Below, in pieces: positions 7,267 through 13,906 of a stretch of 13,906 nucleotides of DNA. Each line of letters opens with the position of its first letter. The stretch's first letter is position 1. The position numbers were made by a program, and so were the translations under genes. This stretch comes from UBA3064 sp023258775 (GTDB lineage: Bacteria > Pseudomonadota > Gammaproteobacteria > Burkholderiales > Burkholderiaceae_E): contig JBIKXS010000057.1 of the NCBI GenBank assembly GCA_044355655.1, forward strand, positions 1 through 13,906, given 5' to 3'. Under the pieces are notes generated by a model, which was not told where the DNA came from, did not search any database, and was given only the letters and a program-made list of their open reading frames with translations.

Positions 7267-7720
7267 CCAAGGGACATGTAATGAGCGCTTTCAAGCGGAT
7301 ACGTTCGGCCTCGTTTGGCACGATGCCTGTAATGTCAGCTTCCAGAACGGTCTGTTCTTGCGAATTCTTCACCACGGCTTTAGCTTGGGCACGACCTCGT
7401 TCGTCAATTGAACAAATCAGCCACTCACATTGCAATAATTCATCGGCGTAAACAGGGCGCCTGAAGCGAAACGACATACCACTTGCAAGCCAGCCAATCT
7501 GACCACCAATCTCCGTTATCAGACTTGCCGTAAGCAAGCCATGGGCAATCGGTGCTTCAAAGCCTTTAAGCGCGATATAGGACTGATCATAATGAACGGG
7601 ATTAAAGTCCTTGGAGAGTTGAGCAAATGCTTCGATCTCAGCTTTGCTAAAGCTGCGTGAGATCACAAATCGATCGCCAGCTTGCAATCCCTCGGCGGCG
7701 CGCTTTCGTATATCGGTCAT
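7256..7720 (-). CDS. MaoC-family (R)-enoyl-CoA hydratase-like protein
   Basis: A 154-residue single hot-dog-fold protein of the MaoC/PhaJ type. Such proteins hydrate trans-2-enoyl-CoA to (R)-3-hydroxyacyl-CoA in the cytoplasm, feeding fatty-acid, polyhydroxyalkanoate or related acyl-CoA metabolism. The hydratase 2 motif is clear as SKDFNPVHYD (36-45), with the expected catalytic pair Asp38 and His43 at PhaJ-like spacing. It is followed by APIAHGLLTASLITEIGG (56-73). Length is normal for a stand-alone hydratase. The gene begins 6 bp after the fliG stop, with no obvious ribosome site of its own, so it is probably cotranscribed with fliG. No functional link to flagella is known to me. The native acyl-CoA cannot be told from sequence. 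Confidence 0.85.
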   Translation of the reverse strand: MTDIRKRAAEGLQAGDRFVISRSFSKAEIEAFAQLSKDFNPVHYDQSYIALKGFEAPIAHGLLTASLITEIGGQIGWLASGMSFRFRRPVYADELLQCEWLICSIDERGRAQAKAVVKNSQEQTVLEADITGIVPNEAERIRLKALITCPLVND

Positions 7721-7726
7721 CGATGC

Positions 7727-8821
7727 TTACAGGAACCCAGCGTCTCCGCCCTCTTTTTTGCGTTCCATGATGATGCGACCTTCGCCATGGAGCATACGGC
7801 CGGTAGTGAGAATTTGCTTTTGCGAATCTTCGACATCAGCAACCTTCATCGGACCACGCGCTGCAAGGTCTTCTCGTACGGTATCTGCAGCCCGCTTTGC
7901 CATATTCTTGAAAATCTTTTCGCGAAGTTTTGGTGACGCACCTTTTAATGCAACAACAAGTACATCCTGGGTGACTTCAAGCATCAGTGTTTGTATCGCT
8001 TTGTCTTCAAGCTCAATGAGATCTTCAAAAGTAAACATTTTCTCGACAATCGCGTCGGCAAGTTCACCGTCGTATTCGCGGATCTTGCCAATTGCCTCCA
8101 TATCCATGCCACCCGACAAAAGGTTGAGTATTTCGGCTGTAGGAATGACACCACCCACATTGGAGCGTTTGGTATCTTGCGCGCCAATATTCATCATGGT
8201 TTCGTTCAGTTCTTTGAGCGCTGCTGGCTGAACCTTTTCTAAGAGCGCCACACGAAGCACCACTTCGTTGCGAACCTCCGCAGGAAACAACTTCAAAAGA
8301 CCAGAGGCCTGGGGCGGTTCATAGAAGGTGAGAATCGTAGCCAAGACCTGTGGGTGCTCGTTTTTGAGGATCTCAAAAGCGACATCAGCATCGAGGCGTT
8401 TTAATGCATCAAGACCCGACATATCAATTGCGGCTTCTAGCTTGCCAAGCAAATCCGATGCACCCTCCGAGCCCAGCGCTTTTTGCAACATGTTTTGCAT
8501 AAACGAATCTGTGTCGAAGGCCACTTGTGCGTTTGAAATCGTAGCTTCTTTAAAGTCGCGCAGGACTTGGAGCAGCATATCCCTGTTCAAGGCCCGTACG
8601 ATCGCCATCTTGCTCGAAATTCGCTGAACTTCAATCGGCGTAACCTGACGCAAAACATCAGCTGCGACTTCAGCGCCAACCGAAAGCAACACGACGGCAG
8701 CCTTCGATGCACCGTCGAGATCCTCAAACCTCATGGGCGCCTTACCTGCCGACTTTGCGCCCTCTTTAATCTGCTCAGCGAGTGACTTTGGCCGCTCGAC
8801 TTTCTCTTCTTCTTCGGCCAT
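7727..8821 (-). CDS. fliG: Flagellar motor switch protein FliG
   Basis: FliG forms the upper part of the flagellar C-ring, linking the MS-ring (FliF) to FliM/FliN and contacting the stator for torque and direction switching. Numbering from GTG 8824, the N-terminal domain starts near LDGASKAAVVLLSVG (36-50). The middle domain holds the EHPQ motif (156-159) that contacts FliM. The C-terminal charged helix region is LADAIVEKMFTFEDLIELED (255-274), followed by LREKIFKNMAKRAADTVRED (300-319). About 30 extra residues, rich in Glu and Lys, precede the usual start. ATG 8821 is chosen over GTG 8824 because GGAG (8829-8832) is 7 bases upstream. All domains look intact. Unusually, no fliE, fliF, fliH or fliI neighbours are present; upstream is a metabolic gene and downstream a MaoC hydratase. 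Confidence 0.96.
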   Translation of the reverse strand: MAEEEEKVERPKSLAEQIKEGAKSAGKAPMRFEDLDGASKAAVVLLSVGAEVAADVLRQVTPIEVQRISSKMAIVRALNRDMLLQVLRDFKEATISNAQVAFDTDSFMQNMLQKALGSEGASDLLGKLEAAIDMSGLDALKRLDADVAFEILKNEHPQVLATILTFYEPPQASGLLKLFPAEVRNEVVLRVALLEKVQPAALKELNETMMNIGAQDTKRSNVGGVIPTAEILNLLSGGMDMEAIGKIREYDGELADAIVEKMFTFEDLIELEDKAIQTLMLEVTQDVLVVALKGASPKLREKIFKNMAKRAADTVREDLAARGPMKVADVEDSQKQILTTGRMLHGEGRIIMERKKEGGDAGFL

Positions 8822-8874
8822 CACTGCACTCCAGCAACTTGGGTCGCATTGGTTTAAGGCAACATGCGACTTTT

Positions 8875-8898
8875 GCTAACCTCCTTTCGGCGGTTAAC
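8875..8898 (-). promoter_or_regulatory. Hairpin with GAAA loop and perfect Shine-Dalgarno in fliG leader
   Basis: On the minus strand, GTTAACCGCC and GGAGGTTAGC pair around a GAAA tetraloop. The stem has 10 positions with one G-A mismatch and one G-T wobble. The 3' arm with the loop reads AAAGGAGGTT, a perfect Shine-Dalgarno sequence buried in the stem. No T-run follows, so it is not an intrinsic terminator. An ATG-TTG-CCT-TAA mini-frame (8854-8865) begins 18 bases after the SD. The stem lies about 54 bp upstream of the fliG start and may control translation or stability. Confidence 0.4.
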
Positions 8899-9017
8899 AC
8901 GAACGCTATGTGCGTAAGGTTACCCTGAATTGGTGAATCAGGCTAGCGCGACATCCGACCCAGCCTGCCTGCTCAAGACGGATAAGTTGCAACAGGGCTT
9001 CGGCAAGATGACAAGCA

Positions 9018-10232
9018 TCAGGTTTGTGTCCGACTTCGTCCCATCAGGCCATGAAGCTTGATTGGGGGATGCGCAAGAATCGCCTCCTCTATGGGCTCAG
9101 TGCCCCAGCCTGGTCGATCAGGCATCAGCAGATGGCCATCCTCATACGAGGGCACGTGGGTAAACAATTCATGATCCCAAGCGATCCGGTCGATATCCAC
9201 TTCCATGATGCGCAAATTAGGCACAGCAGCACAAAAGTGCGCATTCATCATCGTGCAAAGATGACCGTAAAAATTATGGCAAGCAACGTTCACCTCATGG
9301 GCATCAGCAACCGCTGCGATCTTCATCGACTGCCAAACACCGTTCCAAGGCGTATCGATAATCGCTACGTCGATTGCTTGGCGCCTGAAAAAGGGCAAAA
9401 ACTGTTGGACACCGATGAGTGTTTCACACGAGGCAATGGGATGTGGACTGTGCGAGCGAATGTAGGCCAGTGCATCGGGATCACGGGTATCGATCTCGAC
9501 CCAAAACAAATCATGATCAGAAATTCCACGCAAAATTTTCAAATAGCCTTCAGTTTTTGCATTGAAATTCAAATCGAGCAAGATTTCGAGATCCGGCCCG
9601 GCCGAGTCTCGAATCGTTTGCAAATGTTCGCGTAAACCATTCAAAATCTTTTTTTCGACATTCAAAGGTGGCGAAAATGGATTCCCAAATCCAGGCGCCC
9701 AGCCTGCGATGCCAGCTTGTTCGTAGCGCCAGATATTGGTTTTTATGGCATTAAATCCGCGCTCAACAGCCTCTTTGGCCATCGCCCGAACGCCCGATTG
9801 ATCCCTTATTTCGGGCTGGTAGAAAGGAATCCGTCCTGCGCGCCATGTCACGAAATGCGACCAATAAACTGGCAGACGATCGCGTATCTTCCCACCCAAG
9901 AGTTCGTAACAAGGAAGCCCTAAGGTCTTTGCTTTGGCATCAAGCAAGGCATTCTCGATAGCCCCAAGTGCCTGCCCCACCACACCGCCCGCACCGGGAC
10001 GGGTCGCACTAAAAAGCTCCTCGCGGATGCGCTCATGTTGCATGACCGACTGGCCAATAACGCGTGGGCTAAGTTGCTCAATGACCGCTGCAACACCCGG
10101 TGAGCCAAATCCCTCATCGAATTCACTCCACCCCGTCACGCCCTCATCGGTAAGCAACTTCACAAAATAGTAGTTACGCCACCCGGCACTACAGGAGAGC
10201 GTCTTAAGGCTTACGATCGTTGTGCTTTTCAC
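9018..10232 (-). CDS. Enolase-superfamily (mandelate racemase/muconate lactonizing) enzyme
   Basis: A 404-residue cytoplasmic metal-dependent enzyme of the MR/MLE branch, which abstracts a proton alpha to a carboxylate and then racemises, dehydrates or cycloisomerises the substrate. Numbering from GTG 10232, the capping domain is about 1-120 and the barrel follows. Putative magnesium ligands are Asp220 (LLDLNFN), Glu246 (WVEID) and Glu270 (SCETL). Lys164 in IKTN and His319 in CHNFYGHL are likely acid/base residues. The pattern looks more like acid-sugar dehydratase-type members than muconate cycloisomerases, but the substrate is unknown. GTG 10232 is preferred because AAAGGGG (10240-10246) lies 7 bases upstream; ATG at 10253 or 10334 would add unconserved residues. 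It is divergent from a VOC protein and an amidohydrolase, probably a shared catabolic cluster. Confidence 0.85.
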   Translation of the reverse strand: MKSTTIVSLKTLSCSAGWRNYYFVKLLTDEGVTGWSEFDEGFGSPGVAAVIEQLSPRVIGQSVMQHERIREELFSATRPGAGGVVGQALGAIENALLDAKAKTLGLPCYELLGGKIRDRLPVYWSHFVTWRAGRIPFYQPEIRDQSGVRAMAKEAVERGFNAIKTNIWRYEQAGIAGWAPGFGNPFSPPLNVEKKILNGLREHLQTIRDSAGPDLEILLDLNFNAKTEGYLKILRGISDHDLFWVEIDTRDPDALAYIRSHSPHPIASCETLIGVQQFLPFFRRQAIDVAIIDTPWNGVWQSMKIAAVADAHEVNVACHNFYGHLCTMMNAHFCAAVPNLRIMEVDIDRIAWDHELFTHVPSYEDGHLLMPDRPGWGTEPIEEAILAHPPIKLHGLMGRSRTQT

Positions 10233-10369
10233 AAGCAAACCCCTTTGATACATGCCTGAGCATGGAAAGCTTAATCTTGCACATTTACGGGCCGATGTTG
10301 GGTGAACTTGCCGCATCAACACTCGCTTTTGCAATAAGATGGAACAAATATCAACTCAACTTAGCCTTC

Positions 10370-10765
10370 ATGTCGACCATAGCGCCAACCGGATTTGTGA
10401 TCTATGCTTTAGAACTCCATACTGTCTCGCGCTTTTACGCGCGCTTATTGCTTGCGAAGATCATCGAAGCTGATGCTAAACACCAAGTCTTAGCCTGGGA
10501 TGATGGTCAGCTTGTAATCCACGCCATTCCAGCCGAATTCGCAAAAGGCTTACGTATCGAAAGTCCACCTGTACCCCGGCAACAGCAGACTATTAAGCCT
10601 TGGTTCAAGGTCAATCACTTGCTCGATGCCCGGTGGACAACCGAATTTTGCGGCGGGAAAGTTTGCGGCGAGGTTTGGCTTGGCCCTGCATACAAGGCAC
10701 TTGATGTATGTGATCCAGAGGGTAATGTGCTCCAGTTACGCGAGCATACGAGTGCGTCTAAGTGA
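10370..10765 (+). CDS. Small VOC-fold (glyoxalase/dioxygenase-like) protein
   Basis: A 131-residue single-domain protein of the vicinal oxygen chelate superfamily. It starts TGFVIYALELHTVSRFYARL (7-26), resembling the first beta-alpha unit of VOC proteins, and ends ALDVCDPEGNVLQLRE (110-125), the common DP-GN-L finish. Clear His/Glu metal ligands are not obvious, although Glu125 is at a usual position. It may therefore be a binding or lyase-like member rather than a glyoxalase I. ATG 10370 is chosen from the domain start; longer in-frame starts at 10220 and 10262 add sequence without VOC character. The ribosome site is weak. It precedes the amidohydrolase by 76 bp on the same strand and is divergent from the enolase-superfamily gene. 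Confidence 0.68.
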   Translation: MSTIAPTGFVIYALELHTVSRFYARLLLAKIIEADAKHQVLAWDDGQLVIHAIPAEFAKGLRIESPPVPRQQQTIKPWFKVNHLLDARWTTEFCGGKVCGEVWLGPAYKALDVCDPEGNVLQLREHTSASK

Positions 10766-10841
10766 GTTGATCTTGGTCGGTAGATGGCAGTGGGTTTTCG
10801 ATGTCGAACAAGGTCTTGATTTCTTGCCGAGGTAGAAAGCG

Positions 10842-12560
10842 ATGAACGATATCGTCATTAAAAATGCAAAGCTAGTCGATGGGTCTGGTCATGCAGCACG
10901 AGTGACCGACGTTTCAATAATCGGCGATTCGATAAGCGCTGTTGGGAAAGACCTCGGTCCAGCCAAACGGGTGATTGACGCAGCCGGAAGATTGCTTACC
11001 CCTGGATTTGTCGATGTGCATACCCACTATGACGGACAGGCCACCTGGGATCCCTACCTATCCCCATCATGCTGGCACGGCGTCAGCACGGTTGTGTTTG
11101 GAAACTGTGGTGTCGGATTTGCCCCATTAAAGCCTGGCAAAGACGCCTACTTGATTAATCTCATGCAGGGCGTTGAGGATATCCCTGAAGCAGTGCTTGC
11201 CGAAGGAATCGATTTTAATTGGGAAAGCTTTGCTCAATACATGGCATCGCTTGAGTCAAAGTCACATGCTATTGATTTTGGTACGCAACTGCCCCATGGA
11301 GCCCTGCGCTTTTACGTCATGGGTGAGCGAGGCTCTGATCACCGTGAACAACCAAGTGCCGATGAACTGCGTCAGATGACTGCACTTGTAGAACAAGCTC
11401 TTGAAGATGGCGCTCTTGGTGTTACAACATCAAGAACTCCAAAACACCGTGCTGCCGACGGACGGCCCACACCAAGCATGACCGCCGATGCCCCAGAGTT
11501 GCTCGCAATCGCTGAAGGACTGCGCAGGGCTGCTAAAGGCGTCCTACAGGTCAACGCTGACTTTGCACCTGGCGAATTTGAGCTCTTGCAGCAGGCGGCA
11601 GTTCACGCGAATCGACCGCTCTCCGTTTTATTACTTCAAAGCGATAAAGAGCCTGACTTGTGGCGTCAAACACTGACGAAACTCGAGGCGGGGCGACGCT
11701 CGGGTCTTGCCATGAACGGTCAGGTCGGTGCCAAGGCCATTGGTGTTATGTTCGCATTTGATGCCAGTAGGCACCCCTTCTTAGACCACCCAGCCTATTC
11801 GGATTTCATAGGATTGAAAGGTCGCGATGTTGCTTCACGATTGAGGCAACAACCTGAGCGGGTAGCTCGTCTGCTTCAAGAGCGGAGCAATACCCCTGAA
11901 GAGCGTGCGATTCAGCGCATGCTCGAGCGGAGTTTCTCGATGAATGGGGTGTTGCAATACGAACCAAGCATGTCTGAAAGCTTTGGCGCCCGCGCCTTGC
12001 GCGAAGATCGAACGGTATGGGCGATCGCTTTAGAGACCCTGATGGATTGCGATGGTGAAGGACTCATCATGCACCCCTTTGAAAATTATAGCGAAGGAAG
12101 TCTTGATGTGGTCCGCGAGATGATCGCCAGCGAAGCAACGATCATGGGACTTAGCGACGCTGGTGCGCACGTTGGAATGATTTGCGATGGCGCGGCCCCG
12201 AGCTTTCTTTTGAGCTATTGGGCCCGTGATCGAAGCTGCGGTGATCGTCTACCACTGGAATTTCTCGTTGCCAAGCAGACACGCCAAAATGCCTTAGCCT
12301 ATGGTTTGCAAGACCGGGGGCTGATTGCACCCGGCATGAAGGCCGACCTGAATCTCATTGATTTTGACCAGCTAAGTCTAAAAAAGCCGAGGATCGTTTG
12401 GGATCTTCCCGCTGGCGGAAAACGCTTCGTACAGCGTGCCCAAGGCTACGGGCATTGTTTTGTCTCAGGTGTTGAAACGCTTTGCAATGACGAGATGACG
12501 GGTCTGCTCCCCGGACAGTTGATCCGTGGCCCTCAAAGTCGTTCAAAAACGCTAGCTTGA
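10842..12560 (+). CDS. N-acyl-D-amino-acid deacylase-like amidohydrolase (COG3653 type)
   Basis: A 572-residue metal-dependent amidohydrolase of the D-aminoacylase group, expected to hydrolyse an amide or similar bond in the cytoplasm. The N-terminal beta subdomain (about 1-55) leads into GFVDVHTHYDGQATWDP (55-71), with His60, His62 and Asp64. GNCGVGFAP (88-96) contains the metal-bridging Cys89. GLSDAGAHVGM (436-446) supplies Asp439. The C-terminus has the usual DRGLIAPGMKADLNLID (491-507) and DLPAGG. The His of HTHxR and of SHHK that bind metal in characterised D-aminoacylase are replaced by VLQVNADF (234-241) and LLLQSDKE (263-270). This resembles a common uncharacterised subgroup. GAGG lies about 10 bases before ATG 10842. 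The true substrate is unknown; neighbours suggest a catabolic role. The 3' end overlaps the convergent methyltransferase gene by 28 bp. Confidence 0.85.
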   Translation: MNDIVIKNAKLVDGSGHAARVTDVSIIGDSISAVGKDLGPAKRVIDAAGRLLTPGFVDVHTHYDGQATWDPYLSPSCWHGVSTVVFGNCGVGFAPLKPGKDAYLINLMQGVEDIPEAVLAEGIDFNWESFAQYMASLESKSHAIDFGTQLPHGALRFYVMGERGSDHREQPSADELRQMTALVEQALEDGALGVTTSRTPKHRAADGRPTPSMTADAPELLAIAEGLRRAAKGVLQVNADFAPGEFELLQQAAVHANRPLSVLLLQSDKEPDLWRQTLTKLEAGRRSGLAMNGQVGAKAIGVMFAFDASRHPFLDHPAYSDFIGLKGRDVASRLRQQPERVARLLQERSNTPEERAIQRMLERSFSMNGVLQYEPSMSESFGARALREDRTVWAIALETLMDCDGEGLIMHPFENYSEGSLDVVREMIASEATIMGLSDAGAHVGMICDGAAPSFLLSYWARDRSCGDRLPLEFLVAKQTRQNALAYGLQDRGLIAPGMKADLNLIDFDQLSLKKPRIVWDLPAGGKRFVQRAQGYGHCFVSGVETLCNDEMTGLLPGQLIRGPQSRSKTLA

Positions 12561-13447
12561 GTTTTTTGTTTGCCTTCGTCGTTATACGAATCGAATAGCA
12601 AGGACTTGCCATCACTCGTCAGCCTACCCTTGAGCCGCAGGAGCTCTTTCTGATCAGGCAGTTGCAGTTCAAGATCAACTTCAGGGCCAAAAATGCGGCC
12701 TTCTCCAACGGGATAAGAGAGTCCGCGGCGAGAGACTTCAAGTCTAATCATCTGATGGGCTTGCACGATTTGTAACGAATCAGAATTAATACCAATTCCT
12801 TGTGGAACTCGCCAGCGACCATCAAGACGCGCAGGCACGACCCATAACATCGCAAGCTCATTGGGCACCTCAGTAATCGTCAGGTCGGGACGCCACGAGC
12901 CGAGATCAAAACGGTTTGATACAACTCGGGTTCCTGGTCTAAGTCGCTGGAGTCGAGTGGAAAGCTTCGCGTTGAGCGCTTCGCCCAGGTACAGGGTAAC
13001 CACAGTGGCATCTGAAAAATCAACCTGGAATAAATCTGCCTGCCTAAAGACTGTCCTATCGGCAACACCCGCGCGTATGGCGTTACGCTTGGAGAGTTCA
13101 ACCAGATCTGCGTTGTATTCAATACCAACAGCTTTGGCACCGAAATACTGGGCAGCCAGTATTGGAATAATGCCATCACCCGATCCAAGATCATAAACAA
13201 GATCGGAGGCTTCAGTCTTTGCCGCTTGAAGCATTGCCATCGAAATTGCACGGCTTGAAGGCATCCACATCACATCTTTACCGGCAATGGCTAACTGCAG
13301 ACGATACAAATCGTCGCCATAATTAGTTCCCGTACAAGATCCAAGCAACAAAGTTGATGCCGTCAAACCTGCAATGCGAAGAAAATCTCGGCGTTCGAAC
13401 TTCGGCAATTGCTCTCGTATGAAATCTGGACGCTCGAATTTCAGCAT
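12533..13447 (-). CDS. SAM-dependent methyltransferase with Tat/lipoprotein-like signal
   Basis: A 304-residue class I methyltransferase. Motif I is LVYDLGSGDG (83-92), motif II ends in GIE (108-110), and VVTLYL (149-154) is the fourth-strand region. RVVSNRFDLGSWRPD (174-188) follows. A separate C-terminal beta-rich part (about 200-300) is unassigned. The core resembles the FAM173/ATPSCKMT lysine methyltransferase group, which is an inference. The N-terminus reads FERRDFLRIAG (17-27), a Tat motif, then a hydrophobic run ending LLGSC (34-38), a plausible lipobox with Cys38. The start includes a near-copy of the motif, FERPDFIR (4-11). ATG 13447 is supported by GGAA about 8 bases upstream. It lies 47 bp downstream of a COQ7-type gene, and its 3' end overlaps the amidohydrolase gene. 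Confidence 0.83.
   Translation of the reverse strand: MLKFERPDFIREQLPKFERRDFLRIAGLTASTLLLGSCTGTNYGDDLYRLQLAIAGKDVMWMPSSRAISMAMLQAAKTEASDLVYDLGSGDGIIPILAAQYFGAKAVGIEYNADLVELSKRNAIRAGVADRTVFRQADLFQVDFSDATVVTLYLGEALNAKLSTRLQRLRPGTRVVSNRFDLGSWRPDLTITEVPNELAMLWVVPARLDGRWRVPQGIGINSDSLQIVQAHQMIRLEVSRRGLSYPVGEGRIFGPEVDLELQLPDQKELLRLKGRLTSDGKSLLFDSYNDEGKQKTQASVFERL
13376..13438 (-). repeat. Imperfect duplication inside the methyltransferase signal region
   Basis: Codons 4-11 (FERPDFIR) and 17-24 (FERRDFLR) match at 6 of 8 residues, with a preceding Lys in both. The nucleotide copies are diverged. Only the second copy has the twin arginines followed by a hydrophobic stretch, so it is the functional Tat-like motif. 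Confidence 0.5.
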
Positions 13448-13494
13448 TTACTATTTCCAGACGCTCGGCATAAGTAGAAAGTTATAAGATATTT

Positions 13495-13906
13495 TTAAAG
13501 CAATTTGGCGATTCGAACAGCGACTGACGAGCCCTGCCCAACCACCGAACACCAAAGCCTAAACATAAAGCCGGGCCGGGTAGCCCCCAGCTTATCGAGT
13601 GCATCATCACGGTGCTCGAGTTCGTCATGGCGGAAAGCTTCAAGCATTGCTAAGAGATCGGGATACTCGCCAAACACATGTTGAGGCGTTGCAGCCTGTA
13701 GTCCACAATGATTGTCGCTATGACACGCCGATTGGCTCAAGCGTTCAGGCCCTGCTTTTATCAAATCTTCTTTCAAACACTCGATTTGCTCTAAATAATG
13801 AACATCGACAAATTGTTCGACGGCAGCAATGGTTCCAAGCATCCAACGACGTCCAAGCAGCGCTGGAATACTACCGGTCATAATCCCTGCTAAAACCCAT
13901 AGCGGT
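13495..13906 (-). CDS. COQ7-type demethoxyubiquinone hydroxylase (N-terminus beyond right edge)
   Basis: This is the C-terminal 136 codons of a ferritin-like di-iron protein of the COQ7 family, which hydroxylates demethoxyubiquinone in ubiquinone biosynthesis at the inner membrane. The frame stays open to the window edge, reading PLWVLAGIMTGSIPALLG before the visible protein, so the ATG at 13881 is internal. Metal-ligand motifs include VEQFVDVHYLEQI (the Glu and His) and DELEHRDDAL (Glu and His of the last helix). KLGATRPGF and a hydrophobic C-terminal helix follow. The sequence between about 40 and 70 of this fragment contains an unusual Cys/His-rich stretch, SACHSDNHCG. The stop is 47 bp upstream of the methyltransferase gene on the same strand, so the two may be an operon. 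Confidence 0.82.
   Translation of the reverse strand, partial: PLWVLAGIMTGSIPALLGRRWMLGTIAAVEQFVDVHYLEQIECLKEDLIKAGPERLSQSACHSDNHCGLQAATPQHVFGEYPDLLAMLEAFRHDELEHRDDALDKLGATRPGFMFRLWCSVVGQGSSVAVRIAKLL

Noticed and set aside
8834..8848. Sigma54-like pattern TGCGACC-CAAG-TTGC before fliG
   Set aside because: The -24 element lacks the GG core and the site lies only 12 bp from the start codon, overlapping the ribosome-binding region.
8883..8915. Sigma28-like GCCGAAAG upstream of fliG
   Set aside because: Six of eight bases match the -10 element, but no acceptable -35 element lies at the right spacing, and the bases are better explained by the hairpin.
8924..8942. Short inverted repeat CCTGA-N9-TCAGG downstream of the enolase-family gene
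   Set aside because: A five-pair stem with no T-run is too weak to call a terminator.
8886..9047. Minus-strand frame ending in TAG with a protein-like reading (HLAEALLQLIRLEQAGWVG) overlapping the 3' end of the enolase-family gene
   Set aside because: It is bounded by stops within about 45 codons, has no ATG or ribosome site, and matches no family I recognise. It may be chance or a relic.
13495..13881. A complete 128-residue protein starting at ATG 13881
   Set aside because: The frame stays open to the window edge with COQ7-like sequence upstream of that ATG, so the gene is partial.

Overview
The window looks like chromosomal DNA from a Gram-negative, aerobic, flagellated proteobacterium, most likely a betaproteobacterium. 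The evidence is a canonical FliG, a ferritin-like COQ7-type ubiquinone hydroxylase, a CHASE2 adenylate cyclase paired with a FecR-domain protein, and several Tat-type signal peptides. I saw no tRNA, rRNA, CRISPR array, insertion sequence or phage gene. Base composition looks moderate and even, apart from the AT-rich intergenic region at 6143-6360.

Left part (1-6142), all on the minus strand. Read in the direction of transcription, the order is sbtA-like bicarbonate transporter, FecR-domain exported protein, CHASE2 adenylate cyclase, arsR, arsenate-linked GAPDH, and arsJ, which runs off the left edge. The last three form the known pathway that turns arsenate into 1-arseno-3-phosphoglycerate and exports it. 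A well-formed sigma70-like promoter with a palindrome over its -10 box lies between arsR and the GAPDH gene. The first three genes may be a carbon-supply and cAMP-signalling unit. A divergent LysR regulator resembling the CbbR/CmpR group (6361-7266) sits next to sbtA, across the AT-rich spacer.

Middle part (7256-8824). A short MaoC-type hydratase gene lies 6 bp downstream of an isolated fliG, with no other flagellar gene in view. The fliG leader carries a hairpin containing a perfect Shine-Dalgarno sequence.

Right part (9018-13906). An enolase-superfamily enzyme (minus) is divergent from a small VOC-fold protein and a COG3653-type amidohydrolase (plus). This looks like a small catabolic cluster of unknown substrate. 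Convergent with it, and overlapping by 28 bp, is an unusual methyltransferase with a Tat/lipoprotein-type signal. Behind that lies the C-terminal part of a COQ7-type protein cut by the right edge.

The most interesting points are the sbtA-FecR-class IIIb cyclase arrangement, the apparently exported methyltransferase with a duplicated signal-peptide motif, the orphan fliG with its structured leader, and the arsR-GAPDH operator/promoter. None is proven to be a new system from sequence alone.
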